DNA from: Jaltomata sinuosa
Lineage: Eukaryota > Streptophyta > Magnoliopsida > Solanales > Solanaceae
NCBI GenBank assembly: GCA_003996215.1
Contig: QJPP01000028.1
Location: 1,612,001-1,676,000 of the forward strand
Length of the DNA stretch: 64,000 nucleotides
Direction of reading: 5' to 3'
Position numbers and translations under genes: made by a program. Below the pieces are notes generated by a model. It saw only the letters and a list, made by a program, of their open reading frames with translations, did no database searches and was not told where the DNA came from. Below are positions 13,101 through 25,600 of this stretch, one piece after another (position 1 is the stretch's first letter; each line of letters opens with the position of its first letter).

Positions 13101-13322
13101 CATAAACTCAATATAATGAAAATTCGTCTTGAATAGACTATACACGAGTCCAGAATTAAACAACAAATAGTTGTCCACTATGTACGAACTCTTTCTTTTG
13201 TGTCGAGGATCATCTTAAATAAGTTCGTATCGCTAAAAAATCAAGCGGTCAACATGTCAAGTTTTACTATAGAGACTTTTTTTAAAAAATAGTAAAGAGA
13301 TCAGGATGAGAACAAAGAAACT
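10150..13322. other. Gene-free AT-rich stretch
   Basis: No gene is seen. The longest frame (11371-11706, plus) encodes no recognisable motif and lies in AT-rich sequence without coding bias. Confidence 0.45.
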
Positions 13323-13558
13323 ACTCCTTCCGTAGATATTCAAACAAGAAAAAATTTATCGCAATTTATTAATATGCGCTTTAAATAGTTGAAAACTGTT
13401 AATCATCGTGACTTATAATACTTTTTATATAGTATTCAAATATGCATATTTTTCAAAAACTTTAACAATTGTATGTTTGAATGTACGATTAACATAAAAA
13501 AATTGACTCTCGAAATTTAAACTATATCATATAAATTGAAACCAAGAGAGTGATAGTA
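13323..13558. mobile_element. Diverged Stowaway-type MITE
   Basis: The left end is TACTCCTTCCGTAGATATTC and the right end, inverted, reads close to TACTATCACTCTCTTGG. The termini are recognisable but diverged; about 236 bp, AT-rich, no coding capacity. Confidence 0.5.
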
Positions 13559-14412
13559 GTAATGTTCTAACTACAATGTGTAGTGAATATTTTAAAATTC
13601 AGAGCTTTTTGGATTCTTTGTTTGCCAGCTTCCATTCTATTTCTATTCTTCTATTTTATCCCTTTCTCTCACCTGTTTCACTTCAAACTTCCATAAAAAG
13701 ATTCCCACCCTCCTTAATTCCCTTTTCTTTATTTTTAAACAAAAGCTTCTGTTGTAATTTGTGAATGTAATTCAAAAGTTGTGGTCAAATTAATACACCT
13801 TTAAAGATAATGTAAAGTCAAGTATGCCCTCTTTCTTGCAGAGTTATTACAGAAATCCCAGGAGTGGTGCTATTCTTGTCCAAGGAAAGTCAATTGGGTG
13901 AAAAATTATTTGATCAGATGTTTATGCCAGACTAATACAGTTAGACGTTTCTATAACACGAGTTAATAGTTTATTATAATAACCAAGTTTTCTTTGAATT
14001 CAATATTTATATTATGTTATTTTATATATTATATTCATATTTGCATCTCAATATAATCATTAAAAAATATTTAGACAAATAATAGTATTATAGAAAGATT
14101 TAACTATAAATACATTATATGTGTTTGCACAACATTTCTTTTACTAAATCATATTGGTTAAGTATCGCATATTTTCACTTCATTAAAATGGTAAGTTAAT
14201 GTAATATGCCGTAACCATTTGATGCATGTACGTTTTTATTGATCATTTGATATTTCTTTTATCGAAAAATTACACTATGTAAAATTGTTAGGTTAGATTT
14301 CTTAATATATACACATATTTAGATGTTAAATTCCCTCGACTTCTTTGTGTGTGTGCTTTCTTATATTCTCTATATTAAATTCACATAGTAAAAGTTGACG
14401 CTTCGTTCCCGC

Positions 14413-14612
14413 TTGATCATAGATTTTGAACTTGAAACTTTGATTTTTTAGCGTTGTAATTTTTGAAGCTTGAAATTGTGTTGCATTTTACTTGGAAAAA
14501 AATTAAACTTTTGTGGTTGAAAGTGAAATTTCTTTCAAAAAATTGGTCCAAACTTGAAAATTTTTTGAAGTCAATTTTCAAAATCTAATCCAAATTTTTT
14601 GATCAAACGCTA
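14413..14612. mobile_element. MITE-like repeat, family A copy 1
   Basis: Resembles 28819-29017 in the same order of blocks: a GAACTTGAAAC-like start, CTTGGAAAAAAATTAAA, then TCCAAATTTTTTGATCAAAC near the right end. This repeat type is common near Solanaceae genes. The borders are approximate and the termini unclear. Confidence 0.45.
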
Positions 14613-14619
14613 ATTTCAA

Positions 14620-14641
14620 CCCCCACCCCACCCCCACCCCC
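14620..14641 (+). repeat. C-rich run
   Basis: Runs of four to six C separated by single A, in otherwise AT-rich DNA. Confidence 0.8.
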
Positions 14642-17200
14642 TTAAAGTGGATCGTTTATAACAAGCAAGTGGAAGTAACACACCCCACAGAATCATATTC
14701 TCACTATAAAAGATCAAACTTTTCTAAAATAGCTTGCATATTTCCATTTTTGTGGAATTTAGTTTATAGTTGAAACTTCAGTCTTACCAAATAACACATG
14801 ATCAACAACATCGAATTGCTTATTGTTTTGCTTTGTTTACAAGGGAAAATAAATATGAAAGGTAAAGCATATTTAAAAGTTAGTTACATTAGGACAATAA
14901 CTACTTTATTTTAATAACTGGTCTGCCTACTTAAGGCAAATTCACCATCACCACGTGGAAATTATAACAATTCAACTGAAAAAAATAATATTAAAAAAAA
15001 AAAAAGGATCGTGAAATTTAATTATCGACTTGACTTGTACCAAGAATAGAAAAAAAATAAAAGAAATATTCGCATTATGTGAAGAACAGAAACTAAAGCT
15101 AGAATATGGATCATTAAAGAATCACAATTTTCGGCTATACAATCAAATATTTATCTTCGCTATACCTCAGATAAAGGATAAAATGGGGTTTTCTTGTTTA
15201 GCGGAATCCACAAATTATATTATTATTATTGGTATAAAATCATGGCTGTTGCTATATTATTAATTTCTTTCGATAAATACTTTGCTATTTTGATATCCTA
15301 TTTCATTTCATTCATGTGTCGCAATTGGTCTTTAATCTATACGCAATTGATATTCTATATTATTATACTTTTTTTTGTCAAACAACCCTTTTAGTTAATT
15401 TTTTTTATAAGAGACGTGCAAATAAAAATTATGATAAATATTTAAGAACGGAAGGAGAACCTTCTATGAGCCGTTACGATTTTATTTTTATTTTTCCAGG
15501 TGGCAGGAAGATATTTACGACATTTATATGGTATCTATTTAATTTTAGTCGTTGGACATTGCAACTAGACCTATATACTAGAGAAAACAAAATTAGAAAA
15601 AAGGATATTAAATTAATTGAAGTTAGATTGAGTTAAAATTTTGAGGACCCCAAATATGATTACATTTCAAGTAGTTTGAGAACATCAAAATCAAATGGAT
15701 TTGAAATATATCATATGATTACATGTTAATTATTACTATTGGTATTAATTAGTGTACAATGTATCATGATGATTAAAATGCGTGATTTTCGTGGCTCAAA
15801 ATCTTTAATTTGGCGGTTTCAACAAATCATTTCTTTTGAATATCTTACTAATTATTCCCTTGTCTTTAAAAAGAAGAGATTATAATCTTATCTTATCATT
15901 GGATTTTCAAAATATTGTGTATTTGAAACGTTTTGAAATTAATGTATCATTTTTTGGATCAAATTATTTTTCTGCTACATCTGGTCAATTGTACTGTTCA
16001 AATTCAGTAAAGAGTCTTGATCACAGAAAATGAAGGGAAAATTATACATTTTGTTGGTCGGCCGAAATATAAAAACATCAGCTAGTCGTTAGCTAAATAT
16101 ACAAAAAATACATATATTACATGATCTTTTACGTATATTAAATATTATAATAAAAATAGCATATTTAGTGTAGTTTCAAAAGAATGGAAATTTGTAAGGT
16201 AGTACGGAGAGAGTGAAGTGTACCCAAAATTCACCCCTACTTTTATGAGATCGAAAAATTATTTTCGAAAGACTTTCTCGATTGCTGATTATTTTGGGTT
16301 AAGATGATTGGCTTTGTATCATAATTGCATAGTAATTATCCTTTTTAAAAATGCAATTCTCATGTAATTTCTCGAATATGGGATAATATATGTTTTGTAC
16401 ATTTGACATCATTGAAATAGAGAAAGAAAAGTACTTGCATTTCAAGAGTTTTTTTTTTTTTTTTTTTTACTGTTTATGTAATGATACACTCACTTAAAAA
16501 TCAACAAGAAATTTTCTGTTTAAACCTATAGCTCAATTGTCATGAAAAAAAAAAGAACCATACAAAAATGATAGGAATTTGAATTTTTTTCTGTTGAATT
16601 GAAAGAACTTTCTATTAAAATCTTCTGTCCCCAAGTAAAATGAAATAATCATCTACATGAAATATTATTATTATTCAAATTGTAAAAGAAACAAGTCAAA
16701 CAATTAAAAATTTAATTTTTTAAAAAGGTAGAAAGTACAAAATAAAATAACCCGACCAAAGAAACAATATGATCATATGACAAATAACAGAATAATTTGA
16801 TTTACACACAAATGTAAACAAGTAGGACCTTAGAAAAAGGTTAGTACTTTCTATCAAATCTTTCTCAATCTCAGAAATCATTCATGAATTCTCGTTTTCT
16901 CCATTTATGATATTTGTTCTTTCTCTTCTGCTACCATTATCAAATATAATTACATACAGACACAAAATGGAAAAGGGGTATCCACGTGCGTAATTACCAC
17001 TCATTCAGAAGGGCACTCCTGTCATTTCACCTCTCCCCCCTTGACCATCCTCATTACTCTCTCCTCTGTCATTTTTATATCCCGCCATGTCCCTTCCATT
17101 TCTATTTTCCTCCTCCTCCACAATTTCACAGAGCCAAAAAAAAAAGTTCTTTTTTTAGTTTAAATTTGTACTGAAAATGTACTATGTATTTTTATAATAC
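14642..17200. other. Gene-free AT-rich stretch upstream of the PARP-like gene
   Basis: No gene is seen. Three overlapping short frames at 15030-15636 carry no recognisable domain. Pyrimidine-rich sequence at 17020-17120 and AT-rich sequence with possible TATA-like sites near 17078 and 17201 are likely the promoter side of the gene starting at 17309. Confidence 0.4.
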
Positions 17201-17308
17201 ATATATAATATAGTTTCAAGATTGAACAAAGGAGATTGGAAACAGAGAAGGTGAAGAGTGAAGAGTTTTTTTTTTTTTTTTTGAGTTTCTGTTTCTTTGT
17301 CGTTGTTA

Positions 17309-18208
17309 ATGGCGGCTGGTTGGGTGAAATCATGGCAATGCAAGTCAAGAGCTTTAGACGACGTCGTTAACAATCACCACCACCATCAATATCACATCTT
17401 ACCCAACTCTGCTAGTTGCAAAAATGGAGTCAAAAGCCTCAAAGATGTAGTGGAAAACACCAAAAATGGAAAACCCAGAAAGAAAAAATCGTCTCGGCAG
17501 CCGGAGCAGCAGCAGCCGTCGACGAAGCGACCCGGTTCGAGAGGGACCGGACCCGAACCCGGTTTGAATCAGGAGAAGTCTCGAGCTAGTACTTCCACGA
17601 GACTTTCACGTGCAGCGACGGATTCGTTTTTTCCGGCGTTGACTGAGTTACCGGAGGGACACCCGTCGCGTAATGTGGTCGGAATAATTTTTCAGACGAG
17701 TTGGTCGCCGAAGGTTTTTACGGGTCGGGTCGAAATGGTTTTCAAGGTTCAGAATTTGCCCCGGACTGTGACCCGGTTCGAAGAGTACAGAGAGGTCGTG
17801 AAGTCTAGGGCCGGCAACGGCGGTGAATTGGCGGCGGAGAAGGGTGGCGAGGACCATGCACGGTGCGTTGCGGATGGAAACGAGGTGATGAGGTTTTACT
17901 GCCTGGGACCCACCAGCGGCGCGTACGAAGCTGGAGGCAGCGCGTGGACGTTTTCCTCCGGGAAAGGGACGGCGGTGTGCACGTATTCCGGCAGCGGCGC
18001 GGCTCACGAGAACGCCGGCGGCGGGAGAGGGAGACGGGCTATGCTGGTTTGTCGGGTCATAGCGGGTCGGGTCTGTAAGCAACTCGGGTTCGACTCGTTG
18101 ATTGAAGGCCGAGTTGGGTATGACTCAGTGAGTGGGGATAACGGCGAGTTACTAGTATTTGACTCACGTGCCGTATTACCATGTTTTCTTATTATCTACA
18201 AATTGTAA
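17309..18208 (+). CDS. Plant protein with PARP-catalytic-fold-like C-terminal domain
   Basis: This intronless 299-residue protein belongs to a plant family annotated variously as 'sulfated surface-like glycoprotein' or C2H2-zinc-finger-like (from memory, related to Arabidopsis At4g22560 and At1g75710). It starts MAAGWVKSWQCKSRALDDV, followed by a low-complexity basic region rich in K, Q, S and R (about 40-95). The family core starts at FPALTELPEGHPSRNVV (about 110) and runs to the conserved end RAVLPCFLIIYKL. That region is classed with the PARP catalytic fold, but I see no full NAD-binding H-Y-E set, so enzymatic activity should not be assumed. No C2H2 finger is visible. The frame extends four codons upstream without ATG; 17309 is the first ATG. 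The coding part is clearly more GC-rich than its flanks. An 18-base A run overlaps the stop codon. Cellular role unknown. Confidence 0.85.
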   Translation: MAAGWVKSWQCKSRALDDVVNNHHHHQYHILPNSASCKNGVKSLKDVVENTKNGKPRKKKSSRQPEQQQPSTKRPGSRGTGPEPGLNQEKSRASTSTRLSRAATDSFFPALTELPEGHPSRNVVGIIFQTSWSPKVFTGRVEMVFKVQNLPRTVTRFEEYREVVKSRAGNGGELAAEKGGEDHARCVADGNEVMRFYCLGPTSGAYEAGGSAWTFSSGKGTAVCTYSGSGAAHENAGGGRGRRAMLVCRVIAGRVCKQLGFDSLIEGRVGYDSVSGDNGELLVFDSRAVLPCFLIIYKL

Positions 18209-21180
18209 AAAAAAAAAAAAAAAATCAAAAAAATTAAGATGTACTTGGCTTTAAAAATCTCCAATTTTTTCTTTCATTTTTCTAATTTTCTAGTAGTATA
18301 ATCTTTTTATTTAAATTTTTTGGGCTTTGTAATTATGCAATATTGGTATAAATACTTTTGATTTTTGTTGTGCATGTCAACATTTTTCAAACTTTGGATT
18401 TTTTTTTTTCATTTAAACTATGATTGATGAATTCACCATGTTATAGAGGGATTAAAAATAGAAATGTTGTTTCAATAGCTACCGTAACTGAAATTTCAAC
18501 CATAATTGCCAATTTATTTTGCATTAAATGAATGACTGTTATTATTCATAATATATGGTGTTTAGTTTAAATATACATTTCAAAGTTCAGAACTTACGTG
18601 TCGTTGGTTGGAGTTATGCATATATTAGTAATATAGAAATTAGTTACGAGGGATTTATGTATTATTTTATGCAGAATTAGTTACGTTGGAATTAGTTATA
18701 CATGTATTTGTTATTCTACTTTCTATCTTGCATATAATATATATAAATTTCCTCATAACTTATTCACGTATTAATTATACGGGTTTCTAAATTGCAAACC
18801 AAATAATGTTTTGATTTTATACATGAATAATTTATCGCCTAACCAGTTATCAAATATGGCATTGCTTATATATGATTTAATATTTGCATAATTTACCTTC
18901 AAATCAGCTATCAAACGAACCCTTGTTTAGCTCAAAAGCAATGATTATATCATGTTTTCATTGATTATAGAGATTTACTTCCTCAAAACAATATTTTTGC
19001 TCACTAATATTATACAATGATGCATGCATTTGTGAGTTGCAACTTGCATGCACCTATTTCGTTTGACTTGGAACTGTGAACATAAATTGAAATATTTTTG
19101 AGAGTATACATTTGTACTAAATCTAAATTTATTGTCACAAAGGTGTAGCTTCCGAGAGGGTATAAAATTTTAAATTTATGAGTTTTGAATTACAAATATT
19201 TCTTTCTTTAAGGGATTATTATAAGTAAATTTCTTAAAATAAATACGTCAAATTTATTGGGTTTCTGTAACTCCAATTATAGATACACCCTGAACATCGA
19301 GGATCAGTTAATGGGGGCAGACATGACAAATTTATATGGCTTAATACACTGATAGTGATAATCATTTAAATTTATTATTAAATTTTATTTAGATATTCGA
19401 ACTACGATTTGTTCCAATTGAACACATGATAAGTGCTCCTATTATACACTTCAGATTCAAATTTGAAAAAAAACACGCATGTATTATCAAGTACCCATTA
19501 CGCTCAATAAGCCATAGAAACTCAGGCTTGTCCCAATTGAGGTTGTTGTGTATATTTAAAGAATATTTTATCTCGTTAACTTAACTATCTAATAGACATT
19601 TGAAAATACCCGCAAAAGTTTTTTCAAAATTTGAGCCGAAAGTGTACAGTAATAAGCCAATTTATATAGTTAAACATGTGTTTAATCATAATGATTAGGA
19701 AAAATGGGCTCTAGTGTTCATTACACATGATTCCCACAATGCCAAAGTTTATAGATCCTTCTAAAATACTTATTGTTGGATATAGAAAAGACAAAACAAA
19801 AATCCATCCTCAGAGCTGTCATTCATTTTCAACTAACACCATATATCAATTTTAATTTCCAAAAAGAAACTCTTTCTAAAAAAAGGGCAAAAAAATGTAA
19901 CGAAGTTTATGCTTTCTATAATTAAATAAAATAATAAAAAGAACATGATCAAGCTAGTGGTTATGATGTCAAGTAATTTTCAAGGAACAATGTTTGCTTG
20001 TTGATCAAAGTTGTTAATATTACGAAAATTGATTTGATTGCTTCTAAGGTGTCTGTTTGGTGGCCTTAATGAAAACAAAGTTCAAATTGTTACAAATGAG
20101 ACATTTCAACCACATGAAAATATGATAGCAAGAGATCTAGGGGGAAAAAATAGAGAGATATAAATCAACATAATTAAGTAAATTTTCTTATAAACACAGA
20201 ACAAAAAAATCAATCGAATTTATTTAGTGATACTTTATTTTTTTTTAGTGATTGACGATCAAAAGAAATTTGTTTGCACTCGATATAATGTAAGAATATA
20301 TATCATGCAATTATTGATTAACTGATAATTTTTTTTTTACTAAAAAGACAAATATTATGGATTTATTTAGTCCATACACTGTGGACAAGCATGTGTTTTC
20401 TATTAAGAGAGGCTCTTTCTTGAGGCATCTAATGTGAATTCTTTCTAATTTTGGGTTACTCATAAGCTATGATACTTTGAGTCAATTACTTATAATATAT
20501 TATTCTTTGAGTTAGTTGTCAACAAAGTAGAGAACCAAGATATGAGATGTTAGCTTCTCTTTTTTCTTTGCTTTTTTCCAATATGATGTTAACTGCCTTT
20601 ATAGTTTAAGGTGCAATAATTTTATACTATTAGGACATGTTTGGTGTGATGGATAAAGGGAGATAATTTTGGGATAATTTTTTAGTACTTTTTAATTTTT
20701 TTGTTTGATTATAAAGTTTGGGATAACTTATTTCAGGGTTAATTAGTCCTGGAATGAGTTATCTTTACCTCTGGGTGGAATAATAATCCTTCGATAATTT
20801 ATTCCAGGATAAAATAGTTAAAATAACAAAAATACCCCCTCAAACTTTTTTTATACATCAGTAATATACAAAAGTTAAATAGGTTGGAAGGTATTTTTGT
20901 AAACAAAAAACTTATTCTTGAAAATTATTCAATGCATAATATTTTTAATACAACAAGTCAAACACTCAATAAAAAATAAACGCAGAATAACTAATCCCAT
21001 CAAAATTTTATTCAAAACAAAACACTAAATAAGTACAAGTTCTCTGCACTACTGGTATAAAAGAGATTCACACTATTAGATCACTTCATAGATAATTACA
21101 ATTTACATGTAATTTATTATATAATTGTTAATTGGTAATCTTAAAAAAAAAAACAATCTTCTATAACAGGTTACAATACT
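18209..21180. other. Gene-free AT-rich stretch
   Basis: No gene is seen. At about 20635-21020 a block starting ACATGTTTGGTGTGATGG and containing TTATTTCAGGGTTAATTAG and TTATTCCAGGATAA resembles a hAT-like MITE type common in Solanaceae, but the ends pair poorly. Confidence 0.45.
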
Positions 21181-21445
21181 AAGTTTGGTAAGCGGACTAA
21201 ATTATTCAGGGATTATAATTTCTAGACTAATTTATATCATAAGGGAATTGGATAAAATAATCCCATAATGAATGTGATAAGGTGTGATATTTTAAGATTA
21301 TGTTTGGTATTAAATTCATACCATGTTTGGTTGAGGTATAAATTAATCCCAAAATAAATTTATATTATCAACCAAATATAATAATATAAATTTAGTATCA
21401 AATTTAATCCTAGAATATCTGAGTTATCCCGCGTACCAAACGATC
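21181..21445. mobile_element. hAT-like MITE with imperfect inverted ends
   Basis: The left end AAGTTTGGTAAGCGG and the inverted right end CGTTTGGTACGCGG are similar, and both are followed by GGATTATAAT/GGATTAAAT blocks about 20 bases further in. About 265 bp, AT-rich, non-coding. Internal copies of GTTTGG suggest a nested or rearranged element. Target duplication not resolved. Confidence 0.5.
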
Positions 21446-22038
21446 GTATAAAAAATTGCTCTAATATGTGCTGCGCCAGTTACGCCTTGATCATAACAGA
21501 GGCAGAAAATGAAAGGTACAACTTTGGTTGGGATTGGTCGTTTTCTCTCCTTCCTACTTTGACCAATTTCCAAATCTCTTGTTTAATTTTCAAAAATTTA
21601 GAAATGAAATATAAACTTAGGTGCCATAACTAATTCTAAATTTGACTAATGTAATTGTTTACTGCTGAGAGTTTGATCTTTAAATTGCCTTATTATTTTT
21701 AAAATGCTTAAGTTATATATATTGTCACTATCAGATTATTCAAAGAATATCTACGAGTAAACCTTTTTAACAATGTAAAATTTGTAACCTTAAAATAAGA
21801 CCAGTTACCTATTACAACAAATAGAGATTACATGATGGTGTAAAGTATTTCTAGCATAATTTAAACGTTTTCTTCAAGTGTTAAAATATGCCCTAGTCTT
21901 TACTTGACAAAAGCATGCAACACAACCAGTGTGTGGGTGGGGTGGGGGGAGGGGGATGAGTTCTAGGATTACCTAATCACAACTTGCATTTGTCCTTTTT
22001 CTTTTTGTTTCATTTCAAGATTCTAAGTCATTTATTTA

Positions 22039-22166
22039 AACAACAATAACATATCTAGTGTAACCCCACAAGTGAAGTCCGAGAAGTGTAAGATGTACGT
22101 AAACCTTACCTCTTACCTCTGTGAGTTAAAGAGGTTGTTTTCAATAGATCCTCGACTCAAAAAGTG
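22039..22166 (-). mobile_element. TTG-tailed SINE / RTE 3' tail copy, diverged
   Basis: AACAACAATAACATATC at the left, then CCCACAAGTGAAGTCC and a pyrimidine/purine block ending GAGGTTGTTTTCAATAGATC. This follows, with many differences, the 3' tail of the LINE at 53416-53549. In minus orientation it ends in GTTATTGTTGTT, as expected for the TTG tail of TS/Au-type SINEs or an RTE LINE. Confidence 0.65.
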
Positions 22167-22607
22167 AAATTATTCGGAAAAGGGTTGCAAGGAGAAAAAA
22201 GAAATGACAACAATATATCAAGTTACAGGTAAAATGGAACAACAGATAGCATTTGTGTAAAGAAAACCAAAAATGAAGATTATTCTAAACCCTGGTGCAA
22301 AACAGAAGAGAGAGCAAAGAGAAGGAACTTCATCATGTTTCTCAGAAACAAACCAGAGGCTCCACTTCAAAGAATTGGAAGGGCTTGAATAAGATGATAA
22401 ATTTCCAATGAACAATATCCATTCTGCATAAATTTTCTTTTTACTTTAGCTCATAAATGAGTTCTCCAAATGACCAAAAGGCCTTTTCAAAATTCACTAC
22501 TCACAGAAATTCAAGAATGAAAAAAGATAACGCGGACAAGTTGGCCAATAATAGCGCCCTCTAATGTACAGTTTGTCATGACAATAAAGAGAATTCGTCT
22601 GCAGATA

Positions 22608-25600
22608 CTACCGATACTCCACCAGCACATACAATGGCTTGCCATTCAACTTCTCCTTACCCTGCAACAACTAGAAAGTTATCTCAAAGAAGAACACACA
22701 AGGCAGAAAAATAAAGACAAGTGTTAAGACAAAAATATGCTTCTTTCCCAGGAGGAAGTTACCACACTTTGGTTCTCAATCTCTAACTGATAAAGCAGAA
22801 AACTTCTTCTAAAAGAAAGATAGGTTTCGGTATTAAAGTTTTAACTATTCACCAACTTGCCAAGGAATGTGGAAAAAGGGGCAGATAATTCACTAGTAAT
22901 TCTGATCATTTCTTTGCCAAGATCTTTCCTTAAAGCATTTTTTGCAAGAAAATTTATGCCTAATTACATGGTCCTGAACATTTCAGATTGTAACCTGATG
23001 ACCAAGCAAGTCCTATTTACAGTACCAACCATAAATTGCAGGATCATAAGAAAAGCAGAAAGAGCATAAGATGCACCTTTAAATCTGGTATTTCAATCAC
23101 ACATGCACATTCAACCACTTCTGCGCCAGCACGCTCTGCGAAACAACAATTTTATTCAACACTAATAACCATAAAAATAGAGCACAAAAAATTGTTAATG
23201 CAAGGCATAGGGCATTGTTGCATGATGATATGAATCCCGGGGGGTACTGATCGTGAGAAGACAAACACATATTATGACATCGAACCGTCTACAGTGCACA
23301 TGTGGTTTGGACTTTGGGTTAATAGGCACATTCCTTTAACAGCAGGTTGTGCCAGAACAGCTAGTATTAAAGAGAAAGCAGAGCTGAGGATGTCATAGTG
23401 TAGGTTTTGCAGAAATTCAGGAGAAACTATTATATTATGTAACATCATCTCCCTATGTCAAAATCACTTATTCCTAAATGCTAATCCCAACAGAAAATGC
23501 AATCCTAAATTTGATATACGAAGTATTAAAATTGATGCCAAATTTCCTACTAATTTAAACTTATATTTCTACAACAGTTCTGACACATGCTATGAGATGA
23601 ACAATCGACCACTTTCGTGCTCTATGCCTCTCTGAAGGAATGCAGAACAAAAACTGACCACAAAGTTAACCTAGTCTCCTCCTAGCTATGATGCCATTAT
23701 TTGATGCAAATTCAAGATCATAGCATAGGATGTTACTGTTAACTTAAGCCACCCTGGAATTAAGCAGCTGAAGCTCCTTGTAGACCCTATTGAAAATTGC
23801 CTAGCGATATCTTGCTCTGGAGCTATTGCATTATCAGTTGCATATTCCAACAACAACAATGACGAGATACCCAGTGTAGTCCCACAAAGTGGGGTCTCGG
23901 AAGGGTAGAGTGTACGCAGAACTTGCCCCTACCTCAGAGGTAGAGAGGTTGTTTCCAATAGATCCTCGGCCTAACTTTCATCAACTACAAAGCAAAATAC
24001 TATATATATTTTAATTTATACCATTTTCAAGAATTCACATTTATAAAGCTATTCAACTCCTGAACTTTAATATGAGGATTTTTCTATCCTAATTACTATA
24101 CTACTTTTTAACTATAGTTTAATACTTCTTCATAAGTAGTGTAATATATATCTACAAATTGTTGTTCTATTGTGCATTCATTCAAATTAGTCAAATTCCA
24201 TTCAAAGTTTCCTGGACTAGAGTTCTATCCACATCAAGAGAATCATAAAAAGGTTTACCAAGTAAATTCATAGCTGCACAAAGAGTGCCACCAGTAGCAA
24301 TCAGATCATCAACCACCAAAGCTCGCTCACCAGCTTCTACTGCTCCAATATGCATCTCAATACAATCACTTCCATATTCCAAGTCATACTCTTGTCTGAA
24401 AACTTCACCTGCAGTCATTTTAAAGTCACAGTAACATTGAGAAACTGAGATAATAATTAGTGGTGTCAAAAGAATGGCACTCATACTGAACGAACATGAT
24501 GAGCTCACTATCATGTGGCATGGGTTTGGGACTATATGATAGCTTTATGACAGTACATCAAAGAGAAGCTTAATGAACACTCACAAGCTAGAGCTTTGGT
24601 CTAGTGGTAAGCGCGCAACACATGATAGGGTTAGGCGCACGTCATGGATTCAAAACCTGTCGCAGACAAAAGCTTGGTATTTATGTAGGGATGGATAGAC
24701 GAGCAGACAATAATCAACTGAGTTTTGAACCTTGCACCAGTGGTCCTCGGGGATTTCTCGGTTATCAAAAAATATAAATAAACAAGGCAAAAGCTGAACA
24801 GGGGAATCATGTCTTTATTGAAAAAAGCCAAGTTAATGGATTACAAGTTAAAATGTGTACAAAGTCAAAGGTGGAATTCTTCCTCCTTTTGCTTCCTAGA
24901 TGGGACACCATATGAATCAAACATCAGGATTTAAATACTTCCATAGCAGAATTCCAATTCTCAGAAATGTGTCGAGTAACTTTATTTACAAGGCAGGAAA
25001 ACCAGATATCAATGTGTCTCCAGTAGCTTTTGAGCAGCCATAGTAGACAAAAGGTCAACATTTATAGATTCACAATAATGTACAGATCAATGTGACTAAC
25101 ACACTTGGCCATCCAATGTAGCCTACTCATTTAAGTAAAAAGGCGCACGCGACAAAAAGATGTCATTATTCCAAAGAAGGTCGTCGCAGGATGAAAACGT
25201 ACCTGGCAATTTCTTTGGTTTTCTCAAAGGGACAAATTTTGCCCCTATCGCCAAAGCAATTGGTGGACCAAATATAAATCCTCGAGCCTCTATTCCTAGA
25301 GATATTGAAACAATAAAGTTGAGATCAGGTCAGCTAAAAGATGATAAGAAAATAAATATTGGCAAGTTACAAACTACAGAAGGATTGATTATAATAGTAT
25401 GGGAATACAACATGACAAAGGGCTACAGCATTAGGCCACTCAAAGATAAACAACATATTAAAAGAAATGTTTCAGATTAGGAATAGAAGCCCACAAGGAA
25501 AGGACATAGCAATAATTCAATAATATGACGAAAGCAATTAAACATATGTCCGATAGTCAGAATCATCTATGGAATTGATTATTCAGAAAAGACATGTATA

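Noticed and set aside
15030..15636. Three overlapping plus frames with hydrophobic stretches, considered as an organelle-derived insertion
   Set aside because: I could not match them to any plastid or mitochondrial gene, and the hydrophobicity follows from T-rich sequence.
17648..18082. 144-codon antisense frame over the PARP-like gene
   Set aside because: Shadow frame made possible by the GC-rich coding sequence; no recognisable product.
17309..18224. PARP-like gene as a processed retrocopy, because it is intronless with an A18 run at the stop codon
   Set aside because: As far as I recall the family is normally intronless, the A run begins inside the stop codon with no 3' UTR before it, and no target duplication is seen.
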